From positions 1 through 64,000 of the forward strand of contig NZ_AOIU01000036.1 in NCBI RefSeq assembly GCF_000337455.1: a stretch of 64,000 nucleotides of DNA. The letters are read 5' to 3'. The position numbers were made by a program, and so were the translations under genes. This DNA is from Halosimplex carlsbadense 2-9-1 (lineage in GTDB: Archaea; Halobacteriota; Halobacteria; Halobacteriales; Haloarculaceae). The notes under the pieces were generated by a model, which saw nothing but the letters and a program-made list of their open reading frames with translations, searched no databases and had not been told where the DNA came from. The stretch's first letter is position 1, and each line of letters opens with the position of its first letter. Shown here in pieces: positions 36,087 through 44,305 of the stretch.

Positions 36087-36638
36087 ATGAAAGGACGCGT
36101 ACTCGGGGCCGCCGACCGTGCCGTCTCCCAGGAGGGGATGGCCGCGCTCGGGTTCGGCCTCACGGTGTTGATGATCGCCGTCGCCGGTGGACTGCTGATG
36201 CAGTCCGGCGACTCGCTGTCCGACGGGGGACCGATCCTCTCGACCAGTTCCGAGCCGGTCCACGCGACCGGGCCGGACAGCCAGTGGGTCCGTATCACCC
36301 ACGAGAGCGGCGACGCCGTCGACGTGGCGGATGTCGACCTCGTCGTGAGCCTGCCCGACCACGACAAGCGTGCGCGGTTGCACCGGCTCCCCACCGAGCG
36401 GCTCACGCAGGACGACTACAGCGGCAACCACGTCTTCACGCGGGGCCGGGCCGGCATCGACGGCGCCATCGCGGTCGCCGACGGCAGCGACGCGAAACTG
36501 GAGGCCAGCGACGAAGTCGCCTTTCGGATCGAGGAGCGACGCGTCGACCTCGAACCCGGCCAGACCGTGACGGTCACGCTCCGCCACACCGAGTCGGACA
36601 CCCGTCTCGCCAGGGAACGGATCGACGTCGTGGAGTGA
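36087..36638 (+). CDS. type IV pilin-like / single-helix anchored surface protein
   Basis: This 183-residue protein has a short charged N-terminus (MKGRVLGAADRAVSQEG), one hydrophobic helix (ALGFGLTVLMIAVAGGLLM) and a beta-rich outer domain (WVRITHESGDAVDVADVDLVV, QTVTVTLRHTE). The N-terminal layout is similar to archaeal pilins, but the cleavage motif is not a perfect class III site. It lies 69 bases after the AsnB-like gene on the same strand. Confidence 0.6.
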   Translation: MKGRVLGAADRAVSQEGMAALGFGLTVLMIAVAGGLLMQSGDSLSDGGPILSTSSEPVHATGPDSQWVRITHESGDAVDVADVDLVVSLPDHDKRARLHRLPTERLTQDDYSGNHVFTRGRAGIDGAIAVADGSDAKLEASDEVAFRIEERRVDLEPGQTVTVTLRHTESDTRLARERIDVVE

Positions 36639-36659
36639 CCGGTCGGCCGAGCCGGGAGC

Positions 36660-37127
36660 CTACTCGGCGACCGTCTCGATCGCCCGCCGCCCGATCTCGG
36701 CCACGTCCGGGTCGAGCGCGTCCGTCGCTTCGAGGTCGGCGGCCGTGAACCACCGCCAGGCGTCGGCGGACTGTTCGCCCTCGCCGGGGTCGATATCTCG
36801 TGTGTCGGCGCGGGCGTAGTAGACGAGGTCGACGTGCTGGTGGCCGACGAAGTCCTCGTGGACGTTCACGTCGGCGAGCTGGAAGTGTCTGGGTTTGGGG
36901 AGCGCCTCGACGGTCGCCGAGCCGATGTCGTCGCGCTCGGCGACGAGGTCGGCGTCGAGTCCGGTCTCCTCGCGGACCTCCCGAAGGCCCGCCTCGTGAG
37001 GGAGTTCGTCGCGGTCGACGTGGCCGCCCGGAGGCAGCCACTTGCCGAGGCCGTCGTGTTCGTGGAGCGCGACGGCGCCGTCGCTGACGACGTAGACGGT
37101 CGCGGTGTCGTGTCGGGTCGTCTCCAT
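36660..37127 (-). CDS. NUDIX hydrolase
   Basis: This is a 155-residue cytoplasmic pyrophosphohydrolase. The Nudix box is complete: G35, five residues, E41, seven residues, then R49-E-V-R-E-E-T-G-L57. The preceding GKWLPPGGHV is typical. Substrates of the family are nucleoside diphosphates linked to other groups; this one cannot be assigned. It shares the minus strand with tfb but has its own start 61 bases after the tfb stop. Confidence 0.9.
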   Translation of the reverse strand: METTRHDTATVYVVSDGAVALHEHDGLGKWLPPGGHVDRDELPHEAGLREVREETGLDADLVAERDDIGSATVEALPKPRHFQLADVNVHEDFVGHQHVDLVYYARADTRDIDPGEGEQSADAWRWFTAADLEATDALDPDVAEIGRRAIETVAE

Positions 37128-37188
37128 AGCGGTCAGAGGACTACCTGGGGCTTCGGTGTTGGGAAACCGTCCGGCGCGAGAAACCGCG

Positions 37189-38163
37189 TCAGGGAGCGGT
37201 GAACTCCTCTTCGGCTTCGAGCAGCTCGTGGTAGCGGTTCCGAATCGTGACTTCGGAGATGTTGGCCACTTCGCTGACCTCGCTCTGGGTGACCTTCTCG
37301 TTGGCGAGCAGGGAGGCGGCGTAGACGGCCGCGGCGGCCAGGCCGACCGGGGACTTCCCGGAGTGGACGCCCTGCTCTTTGGCGGTACCGAGCAGCTGGC
37401 GCGCGCGGCGCTCGACCTCGTCGGGCAGGTCGAGGTCGGAGACGAACCGCGGCACGTAGCTCTCGGGGTCGGCCGGCTGGATCTCCAGAGACAGCTCGCG
37501 GACGACGTAGCGGTAGGTGCGGGCGATCTCGTCCTTGCCGACGCGGGAGACCGCGGCGATCTCGTCGAGGCTGCGCGGCGTGCCGGCCTGCCGGGCGGCG
37601 GCGTACAGCGCCGACGTGGCCACGCCCTCGATGGAGCGGCCGGGCAGCAAGTCCTCGTCGAGCGCGCGGCGGTAGATCACCGAGGCGGTCTCGCGGACGC
37701 TCTCGGGCAGGCCCAGGGCGGAGGCCATGCGGTCGATCTCGCCGAGCGCCTGCTTGAGGTTGCGCTCCTTGGAGTCGCGCGTCCTGAACCGCTCGTTCCA
37801 GGTGCGCAACCGCTGCATCTTCTCTCGCTGACGCGAGGACAGGGAGTTGCCGTAGGCGTCCTTGTCCTGCCAGCCGATGTTGGTCGAGAGGCCCTTGTCG
37901 TGCATCATGTTCGTCGTCGGCGCGCCGACGCGCGATTTCTCGTCTTTCTCGCTGGCGTCGAAGGCGCGCCACTCCGGACCGGGGTCGATCTCGTCCTCCT
38001 CGACCACCAGCCCGCACTCCTCGCAGACCGTCTCGCCGTGCTCCGCGTCCGACGCGAGGTTCCCCCCACATTCCGGACAGACGAGCGCCTCGGACTCCCC
38101 CTCGTCTCGCTCGCGGGCCTCTTCGCGTTCGCTCGTGTGGCGTCTGATAGTGGTGTCGGTCAT
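37189..38163 (-). CDS. tfb: transcription initiation factor B (TFB)
   Basis: This is a 324-residue basal transcription factor. The zinc ribbon has C29-P-E-C32 and C47-E-E-C50. The B-finger region is FDASEKDEKSRVGAPTTNMM. Two cyclin-like repeats follow from about residue 125, with a C-terminal HTH (KVTQSEVSEVANISEVTIRN) that contacts the BRE. Haloarchaea carry several tfb paralogues, and this one has all standard parts. The ATG at 38161-38163 lies about 70 bases downstream of a GATTTAAGTC box (38228-38237), so the leader is around 40 bases. Confidence 0.95.
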   Translation of the reverse strand: MTDTTIRRHTSEREEARERDEGESEALVCPECGGNLASDAEHGETVCEECGLVVEEDEIDPGPEWRAFDASEKDEKSRVGAPTTNMMHDKGLSTNIGWQDKDAYGNSLSSRQREKMQRLRTWNERFRTRDSKERNLKQALGEIDRMASALGLPESVRETASVIYRRALDEDLLPGRSIEGVATSALYAAARQAGTPRSLDEIAAVSRVGKDEIARTYRYVVRELSLEIQPADPESYVPRFVSDLDLPDEVERRARQLLGTAKEQGVHSGKSPVGLAAAAVYAASLLANEKVTQSEVSEVANISEVTIRNRYHELLEAEEEFTAP

Positions 38164-38611
38164 TGGTTGCAAACTGTGCGGGGCGAACCCCGCCAAAACC
38201 GCCTCACCGGATTATGTGTTGCGGTCCAGGCGACTTAAATCTTTCCCAAAATCAGCCCAAGATTATCTGTCTGTGCTGGAGGGTACTTAATCTATCGGTC
38301 CGATCGAAAGCCGGAGGCAGACTTCGTCGGGAGAGACGGCGCATGCCGGCAGATTCAGGGATTCTACGCAGTGAATAATGCTCGTGGAAGATTCCGGGCA
38401 GCGATGGACAGATCCGGTAGATGATGTCGCTAATTTTCCCGCCATCGGGCGGAATCGGGGGAAACCCCGCGTTTTCGGGGCTGGCGCGCGCCGCCGAAGA
38501 GCCGGTCGATAGGGCCGTAGCGTGGGGTGTTCGGTGGGGCGCAGATGCCGGGTCGCGGGACCGGGGTCGGGCATCGAAACCCTTACCGCCGGGCCACGCA
38601 TCGCGTCGGCC
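38164..38611. other. 448-base intergenic region between divergent tfb and gatC
   Basis: I see no convincing coding frame. The left part is AT-richer and holds the tfb promoter (GACTTAAATC, 38228-38237) and another box, ACTTAATC, near 38285. The right part has short inverted repeats: CCGCC with GGCGG around ATCG near 38440, and GGGG-AAA-CCCC followed by CGGGG near 38456-38480. The gatC promoter may be CCCTTACC at about 38579. The length is unusual for this compact genome and would fit extra regulation of tfb. Confidence 0.45.
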
Positions 38612-38896
38612 ATGAGCGACACGGAGAACGCGGTCGAGCCCGAGGAGGTGCGCCACGTCGCCGACCTCGCGCGCATCGACCTCGACGACGAGGAGGTCGA
38701 CCGCTTCACCGACAAGTTCGCCGACATCCTGGAGTACTTCGAGACGCTCGACGAGGTGCCCGAGGTCGACGCCGAGGAGGAGTTGGCCAACGTCATGCGC
38801 CCCGACGAGGTGCGCGACGGGCTCTCCCAGGAAGAAGCGCTCGACAACGCCCCCGAGTCCGAGGACGGCTACTTCAAGGGCCCGAACGTCTCGTGA
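38612..38896 (+). CDS. gatC: Glu-tRNA(Gln)/Asp-tRNA(Asn) amidotransferase subunit C
   Basis: This 94-residue GatC is the small subunit that wraps around GatA in the transamidation complex. It shows the family pattern EVRHVADLARIDLDDEEVDR, then KFADILEYFETLDEV, and the C-terminal MRPDEVRDGLSQEEALDNAP ending in DGYFKGPNV. It lies 26 bases upstream of gatA on the same strand, the usual gatCA order. The gene for the GatB subunit is not in the window. Confidence 0.94.
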   Translation: MSDTENAVEPEEVRHVADLARIDLDDEEVDRFTDKFADILEYFETLDEVPEVDAEEELANVMRPDEVRDGLSQEEALDNAPESEDGYFKGPNVS

Positions 38897-38922
38897 GGAC
38901 CGACCGCCAGCGATAGTTACAC

Positions 38923-40215
38923 ATGAGCACGGAGTACAACGGCTACATCACGACGGAGCGAATCGACGGCGCATCGGACGGCCCGCTCGCGGGCAAGACG
39001 GTCGCAGTCAAGGACAACATCTCGACCGAGGGCGTCCGCACGACCTGCGGGTCGGCGATGCTCGACGACTACGTCCCGCCGTTCGACGCCACGGTCGTCG
39101 AGCGCCTGAAGGAAGCCGGCGCCACCATCCCCGGCAAGACGAACATGGACGAGTTCGGCATGGGCACGACCACCGAAACGTCGGCGTTCGGCCCGACCGA
39201 GAACCCCGTCGCCGAGGGGCGCGTCCCTGGGGGATCCTCGGGCGGCTCGGCCGCGGTCGTCGCCGCTGGCGACGCCGACATGGCGCTCGGGACCGACACC
39301 GGCGGCTCGGTCCGCGCGCCCGCCGCCTTCTGCGGCGTCGTCGGCATCAAGCCCACCTACGGGCTGGTCTCGCGGTACGGGGTCGTCGCCTACGCCAACT
39401 CCCTGGAGCAGGTCGGCCCCATCGCGCCCACGGTCGAGGAGGCCGCCGAACTGCTGGAGGTTATCGCCGGTCCCGACCCGCAGGACGCGACCACGCGCGA
39501 CGCGAGCGAGGAGGTCGGCGAGGGCGCCTATGACTACGCCGCCGCCGCCGACGGCGACGTGGACGGACTGGACATCGGGGTCCCGACGGAGCTGCTGGAC
39601 GGCGCCGACGAGCGGGTCACCGACGTGTTCTGGGACGCGATCGACGAGCTGGAATCGCAGGGCGCCAGCTACCACGAGGTCGACCTGGAGAGCCTGCGCC
39701 GCGCGGTCGAGGCCTACTACGTCATCGCGATGAGCGAGGCCTCCTCGAATCTCGCCCGCTTCGACGGCGTCCGCTACGGGCAGTCGGGCGGCTACGACGG
39801 CAACTGGAACGAGACGTTCGCCCGCGCTCGCGAGGAGGGCTTCGGCGAGGAGGTCAAATCCCGGATCCTGCTCGGCACCTACGCCCTCTCGGCGGGCTAC
39901 CACGACAAGTACTACAAGAAGGCCCAGGACGCCCGCGCCTGGATCAAGCGGGACATCAACGACGCGCTGGACGACGCGGACGTACTCGCCTCGCCGACGA
40001 TGCCCGTCCCACCGATGGAGATGGGGGAGAGCCTCTCGGACCCGCTGACGATGTATCTCGCCGACGCCAACACGACGCCGGTGAACCTGGCGAACGTCCC
40101 AGCCATCTCAGTGCCCGCCGGCGAGACCGACGGCGGGCTGCCCGTCGGGCTGCAGCTCGTGGGCCCGGCCTTCGAGGAGAAGGCGATCATCCGGGCCGGC
40201 AGCGCGCTGGCCTGA
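38923..40215 (+). CDS. gatA: Glu-tRNA(Gln)/Asp-tRNA(Asn) amidotransferase subunit A
   Basis: This is the 430-residue amidase subunit that releases ammonia from glutamine or asparagine. The Ser-cisSer-Lys triad is visible: K30 in TVAVKDNIS, the cis-Ser in GGSSGGSAAVV, and the nucleophile in DTGGSVRAPAAFCG. The region NVPAISVPAGETDGGLPVGL is the typical C-terminal signature. The chain is slightly shorter than bacterial GatA but within the archaeal range. It is in an operon with gatC. Confidence 0.95.
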   Translation: MSTEYNGYITTERIDGASDGPLAGKTVAVKDNISTEGVRTTCGSAMLDDYVPPFDATVVERLKEAGATIPGKTNMDEFGMGTTTETSAFGPTENPVAEGRVPGGSSGGSAAVVAAGDADMALGTDTGGSVRAPAAFCGVVGIKPTYGLVSRYGVVAYANSLEQVGPIAPTVEEAAELLEVIAGPDPQDATTRDASEEVGEGAYDYAAAADGDVDGLDIGVPTELLDGADERVTDVFWDAIDELESQGASYHEVDLESLRRAVEAYYVIAMSEASSNLARFDGVRYGQSGGYDGNWNETFARAREEGFGEEVKSRILLGTYALSAGYHDKYYKKAQDARAWIKRDINDALDDADVLASPTMPVPPMEMGESLSDPLTMYLADANTTPVNLANVPAISVPAGETDGGLPVGLQLVGPAFEEKAIIRAGSALA

Positions 40216-40350
40216 GTCGGGCGGAGTAGGGAGAACGACCGTCGGGGCACAAACTTTCGAACGCTTACGGAGCTAACACGATCCACACGAGTGGACATCC
40301 ACCGCTCCGCCGGCCAGGGCGTTTTTGTCGGTGCCCGCCCTGGCGCAGGT

Positions 40351-41919
40351 GTGACGCGGTCGATCCTCGTCTGGCACCGCGACGACCTGCGGACCGTCGA
40401 CAACGCGGCGCTCGCGGCGGCGGTCGCCGACGGCGACCCCGCGCCCGCCTTCGTCTTCGACCCGCGCTACTACGGCGAGCGGTCGCTGGCCTGCGACGCG
40501 CGGCTGCGCTTTCTCCACGAGTGTCTCGACGACCTCGACCGCCAGTATCGCGACCGCGGCTCGTCGCTCGCGCTCCGGACGGGCGACCCGCGGGAGGTGT
40601 TGTGGTCGCTGCTGGACTCGGGTGTCGTCGACGCGGTCTACTGCAACCGGTCGACCACGGCACGGTACGGCCGCGAGGTCGGCGAGGCGGTCCGCTCGTG
40701 GGACGCCGTGACGACGTTCTCCGACGACGGGATCCGGCGGACCGACAGGCGCCACCGCGACGGTACGGTCGCCGTCGATACGCGCGAGGGGTGGGGTAAC
40801 GGGAGCGAGACCGCCGGCCGCTGGCAGGACCACTGTGAGGCGTACTTCGAGCGTGAGCCGGCCGAGCGGCCCGCGGGGCTCCCGGACAATCCCGTCGAGT
40901 CGACGACGAGCGTCGAGGCGGTCGAGGACCGCTACGACGTGACGCCAGAGAAGTCGGACGTGCCGCCCGGCGGGACGGTTGCCGGGAAAGAGCGTCTCTC
41001 GGCTTTCTGTGACCGTCTCAGCGAGTATCCGGGCGTCGTCTCGCCGCCGGCGGCCGCCGCGGAGCGGTCCTCGCGGCTCTCGCCCTATCTGGCCTTCGGC
41101 CCGCTGTCCGTGCGTCAGGTGTACCGGGCCGTCGAGGAGGCCCCCGAGTGCCGCGGGAGGTCGATGTACCGCTCGCGGCTGTTCTGGAACCGCCACTACT
41201 CCCAGAAGCTCGCCGACTGGCCGGGCTGGGCCGACCGCGCGGTCAACCCCGTCTTGCGCGGGCTCTTTCGCGACGAACACGACCCGGAACTCGTCGCGGC
41301 CTGGACGGAGGGGCGGACGGGCTTCCCGATGGTCGACGCGGCGATGCGGGCGCTGGTCGAGACCGGATACATCAACTTCCGGACCCGCGCGATGGTCGCC
41401 TCGTTCTTCCACTACGTCCTCCGGGAGTGGTGGCGCCGGGGCGCCGACTTCATGTACCGCCACCTGATCGACGCCGACCCCGCGATCAACTACACGCAGT
41501 GGCAGTCGCAGTGTAACCTCACCGGCGTCCATCCGGTGCGGATCTACGACCCCGCCAAGCAGGTCCGGGAGTACGACTCCGACGGCGAGTTCGTCCGCGA
41601 GTACGTCCCCGAGCTGGCGCCGCTGCCGGACGAACACCTGGCGAAGCCGGGGAAGGCGCCGCTGGCGGTGCAGGAGGAGGCGGGCGTCCGCATCGGGGAG
41701 GACTACCCGCGGCCCGTGGTCGACTTCGAGCGCCGGGCGGCCCAGACGCGGGCGCAGTACGCCGACCTGGCCGACCGGGCCGAGGAAGCCCTGTCGGACG
41801 CGCGGGTCCGCCGGCGCGGGTCGTTCTCCACCCGTCGTCGCGAGGAGGGAGAGGGTGCCGGCGAGGGCAACACCGGCGAGGCGACGAGCGAGGGGCAGTC
41901 GTCGCTCGACGACTTCTGA
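40351..41919 (+). CDS. cryptochrome/photolyase family protein
   Basis: This is a 522-residue flavoprotein. The N-terminal alpha/beta domain starts ILVWHRDDLRTVDNAAL. The FAD-binding helical domain contains SRLSPYLAFGPLSVRQVYRA, TGFPMVDAAMRALVETGYI, NFRTRAMVASFF and YTQWQSQCNLTGVHPVRIYD, all typical of CPD photolyases. The C-terminal 40 residues are disordered and acidic. The GTG at 40351 puts the first strand at the N-terminus; an in-frame start 60 bases upstream is less likely. It probably repairs UV pyrimidine dimers with blue light. Confidence 0.9.
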   Translation: MTRSILVWHRDDLRTVDNAALAAAVADGDPAPAFVFDPRYYGERSLACDARLRFLHECLDDLDRQYRDRGSSLALRTGDPREVLWSLLDSGVVDAVYCNRSTTARYGREVGEAVRSWDAVTTFSDDGIRRTDRRHRDGTVAVDTREGWGNGSETAGRWQDHCEAYFEREPAERPAGLPDNPVESTTSVEAVEDRYDVTPEKSDVPPGGTVAGKERLSAFCDRLSEYPGVVSPPAAAAERSSRLSPYLAFGPLSVRQVYRAVEEAPECRGRSMYRSRLFWNRHYSQKLADWPGWADRAVNPVLRGLFRDEHDPELVAAWTEGRTGFPMVDAAMRALVETGYINFRTRAMVASFFHYVLREWWRRGADFMYRHLIDADPAINYTQWQSQCNLTGVHPVRIYDPAKQVREYDSDGEFVREYVPELAPLPDEHLAKPGKAPLAVQEEAGVRIGEDYPRPVVDFERRAAQTRAQYADLADRAEEALSDARVRRRGSFSTRRREEGEGAGEGNTGEATSEGQSSLDDF

Positions 41920-41955
41920 CGGGGGCGGCGGGCCGCCCGGTTCGAGCGGGGGCCG

Positions 41956-42729
41956 TCAGACCGTCGCGAGATAGTCCTCGACGGGGACCGCCCGCTCCCA
42001 GAAGTGGGCGTGGATGTCGCGGCCGAGTTCGACGGCGCCCTCGCCGGAGCCGACGAGGACGGCGTCGAGATCGGAGACGCCGTCCCGGGTCGGCAGCGAG
42101 AGCGCGACGAGGTCGGCGGTGACGGTAAAGGAGAAGGGCAGGTCGGCGACGCGCTCGTCGATGCAGGCGGGTGCGCCGTCGGCGTAGCGCTCGATGGCCT
42201 CGTCGACGAGGCGGTCGTCGGCGACGACCTGGGCGTCGAGGACGCCTCTGTCGGCGAGCTCGTCGACCATGCGGGCGAAGCGGGGGTAGTACACCTGCGC
42301 GCCGACGCGCAGCCAGTCGGCTTCGCGGAACAGTTCGACCGCCCAGCGTTCGAGATACTGGGGGTTCCGGGCGGGGTTGCGGTACAGCTCCCACTCGCCC
42401 GCACCGGCGAGGCGCTGTCTGAACCGGCGGGGGAGCGCCGACACGTCGTGGTCGTCCCAGAACTCGTCGTCGAGGAGGTCCTCGACCGAGTCCTGGCGCG
42501 CCAGTTCGTCGGCGACGAGCCGGCCGCGGGCGGTTAGCTCCCACCGGTCGGACTCGCGGACGAGCCCGCGGTCGGCGAGTTCGTCCAGCGTCTTGTAGAC
42601 GCCCGACTGACTCACGTCGAGGTCGGCGTGGAGGGCGGCCGTCGTGCGGGGGTCGCGCTCGACCGCGCGCAGCAGCGCCGAGCGCAACTCGGAACGTGCC
42701 ACGAAGGTGACCAGGGAATCACCGTTCAT
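41956..42729 (-). CDS. winged-helix regulator with FilR1-type C-terminal domain
   Basis: This is a 257-residue transcription regulator. The N-terminal helix-turn-helix is ALLRAVERDPRTTAALHADL and VSQSGVYKTLDELADRGLV. The middle and C-terminal portion (VELFREADWLRVGAQVYYPR, VVADDRLVDEA) matches the methanogen FilR1 output domain seen in many haloarchaeal regulators. The ATG at 42727-42729 is preferred over a GTG two codons earlier. The ligand and target are unknown. Confidence 0.82.
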   Translation of the reverse strand: MNGDSLVTFVARSELRSALLRAVERDPRTTAALHADLDVSQSGVYKTLDELADRGLVRESDRWELTARGRLVADELARQDSVEDLLDDEFWDDHDVSALPRRFRQRLAGAGEWELYRNPARNPQYLERWAVELFREADWLRVGAQVYYPRFARMVDELADRGVLDAQVVADDRLVDEAIERYADGAPACIDERVADLPFSFTVTADLVALSLPTRDGVSDLDAVLVGSGEGAVELGRDIHAHFWERAVPVEDYLATV

Positions 42730-42889
42730 ACCCACAAAACTGGGGGTGGATCACTTTTAATCCGTCCGGTTCGTTCACGGACATCTCTTCCGGAAAGGGT
42801 CGATTTCCCGCCCTTACAGCCTTCACGCGCCGTAGGTCGTTACACAGTCCATAGAACGGTCCAGCGACCGTCCGCAATTCCACAAGAAA

Positions 42890-42906
42890 TTTAATATATT
42901 TTATAC
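42890..42906 (+). promoter_or_regulatory. AT-rich promoter of the Rieske protein gene
   Basis: TTTAATATATTTTATA is one of the most AT-rich runs outside the island, sitting 25-40 bases before the ATG at 42930. It most likely contains the TATA box of the Rieske gene. Confidence 0.6.
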
Positions 42907-42929
42907 TTCTGGCCGCGCCACTCCGTGGC

Positions 42930-43751
42930 ATGGACGAGGACAAGTATCCGGCGCCGTCGAGTCGCCGTCGGTTCGTGAAGGGAATAGTCGGCAGCGCGGC
43001 GCTGGGGTCGCTCGGTGTCGCCGGCTCCGGGCTGACGACGGTGCCGACCAACCGGAGCGGCGTCGGCGGCGGGAACGTCGAGGCGAAAGTCATCAAGAAC
43101 ACCGCCGGACCGGCGCCCCGCGGGATGTCTCAGATCCCGGTGACCGTCGAGGACGGCTATCTCAAGGGCGTCTGGCCGGCGGCCACGGACGGCGGGGAGG
43201 TCGCCGACGGCGCTGCGAAGACGACGCTGGGCGGGACGACGTACTCCAGCAAGTGGTTCCAGTACTGCGGCATCCAGACCCACCCGAAGCTCGTCCCCGA
43301 CAGCGAGGCGGACAACTTCATCCGCGCGGACCCGGGCGGCCGCTACGAGTGGGAGGCGGACCTGGAGCCGGGGACGAAACTCGCCGTCGAGATGTTCGAC
43401 GACTACGAGGAGTGGGGCAACGGCGTCGGCGACGCCGGCCTCGGCAAGCCCGCGGCGGCGACCTGGCGCTCGGTCGAGCCCGACTCGACGCTCCCGGTGC
43501 AGGTCATCCGCAGCCCCGAGATCGAGCGCCTCGCCGAGGACGACGAGTGGCTCGCCGCGAGCACCGACCAGGGCTTTCTCGCCTGGCTCAACAAGTGTAC
43601 CCACCTCTGTTGTGTCCCCTCCGGGTTCAAGCAGTCCGCGACCGTCGACGGCGCCGAAAACGCCGTCTACTGCCAGTGTCATCAGTCCGTCTACGACCCC
43701 TTCGACGTGGTCTCGAAGGTCGTCACCGCTTTCCCTCGACCCGAGAGCTGA
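42930..43751 (+). CDS. Tat-exported Rieske [2Fe-2S] protein
   Basis: This is a 273-residue redox protein. The N-terminal SSRRRFVKGIVGSAALGSLG is a twin-arginine signal or anchor. The cluster motifs are C223-T-H225-L-C-C228 and C248-Q-C-H251, giving the two Cys and two His ligands, with an additional Cys next to each box. The fold and length resemble Rieske subunits of bc-type or nitrate reductase complexes in haloarchaea. No cytochrome b gene is adjacent, so the partner must be encoded elsewhere. It should face the outside of the membrane. Confidence 0.88.
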   Translation: MDEDKYPAPSSRRRFVKGIVGSAALGSLGVAGSGLTTVPTNRSGVGGGNVEAKVIKNTAGPAPRGMSQIPVTVEDGYLKGVWPAATDGGEVADGAAKTTLGGTTYSSKWFQYCGIQTHPKLVPDSEADNFIRADPGGRYEWEADLEPGTKLAVEMFDDYEEWGNGVGDAGLGKPAAATWRSVEPDSTLPVQVIRSPEIERLAEDDEWLAASTDQGFLAWLNKCTHLCCVPSGFKQSATVDGAENAVYCQCHQSVYDPFDVVSKVVTAFPRPES

Positions 43752-43866
43752 CCCGGGCTCCGCCCGCCGTTGTGGGCCCGCCCCGATCCCCCGCTGTCCC
43801 GCGAAAACGTTTACTCGTTCGCGACTCACAGGAGGTTTTTCAGTATCTACCGTGTAGGATGGGGTG

Positions 43867-44004
43867 ATGCCCCAGATCGAGGTTTCCGAAGACCTGTACC
43901 GCCAGATCGAGACGGAGTCGGTCGAGGGCGACATCGACAAGGCCCTCTGGAAGATGGTCGGCGCCTACCGCCGTGCGAACAACCCCGAAGCCGACAGGAC
44001 CTGA
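43867..44004 (+). CDS. 45-residue small protein, antitoxin-like
   Basis: This short protein (MPQIEVSEDLYRQIETESVE, then DIDKALWKMVGAYRRANNP) has the beta-strand plus two-helix layout of small ribbon-helix-helix or VapB-like haloarchaeal proteins. No toxin gene is adjacent, so an antitoxin role is only a resemblance. GTTTACTCG near 43809 may be its promoter. Confidence 0.65.
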   Translation: MPQIEVSEDLYRQIETESVEGDIDKALWKMVGAYRRANNPEADRT

Positions 44005-44082
44005 TCGACCAGCCGATTCTCCGGGTCGGCGCGCACCGCTTGCGACAGCGACAGTTATCCCGGCGGTGGTCGTCGTGTCCCC

Positions 44083-44304
44083 ATAGCCGACGACACGAGC
44101 GGTGCCGACGAGACCCAGAGCGAAGAACCCGACGACGGCGAGAGCGACGGGTCGGGGATAGCGATGGGGATCGCCGTCGGCTCGGCGATGGGCGTGGCGC
44201 TGGGGACGGCGATGGACGACCTCGCGCTCGGGATCGCCATCGGGATGGGGGTCGGTGTCGCCCCCGGCGCCGCGTTCGAACAGTCCGAGTTCGGCGAGAA
44301 GTGA
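44083..44304 (+). CDS. glycine-zipper small membrane protein with no standard start codon
   Basis: The 73-codon reading runs from ATA at 44083 to TGA at 44302-44304. The product has an acidic head (ADDTSGADETQSEEPDDGES) and a Gly/Ala/Met zipper (GIAMGIAVGSAMGVALGTAM then DDLALGIAIGMGVGVAPGAA), a pattern I associate with small haloarchaeal membrane proteins. No ATG, GTG or TTG is in frame upstream back to the stop at 44002; the first ATG is internal, at 44161. GTTATCC (44054-44060) lies at leaderless spacing from the ATA. It is either a rare ATA start, a point-mutated start, or a pseudogene. Confidence 0.5.
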   Translation: MADDTSGADETQSEEPDDGESDGSGIAMGIAVGSAMGVALGTAMDDLALGIAIGMGVGVAPGAAFEQSEFGEK

Positions 44305-44305
44305 G

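Noticed and set aside
43867-44004. Toxin-antitoxin locus
   Set aside because: The small protein is antitoxin-like, but no toxin-sized partner gene is adjacent on the same strand.
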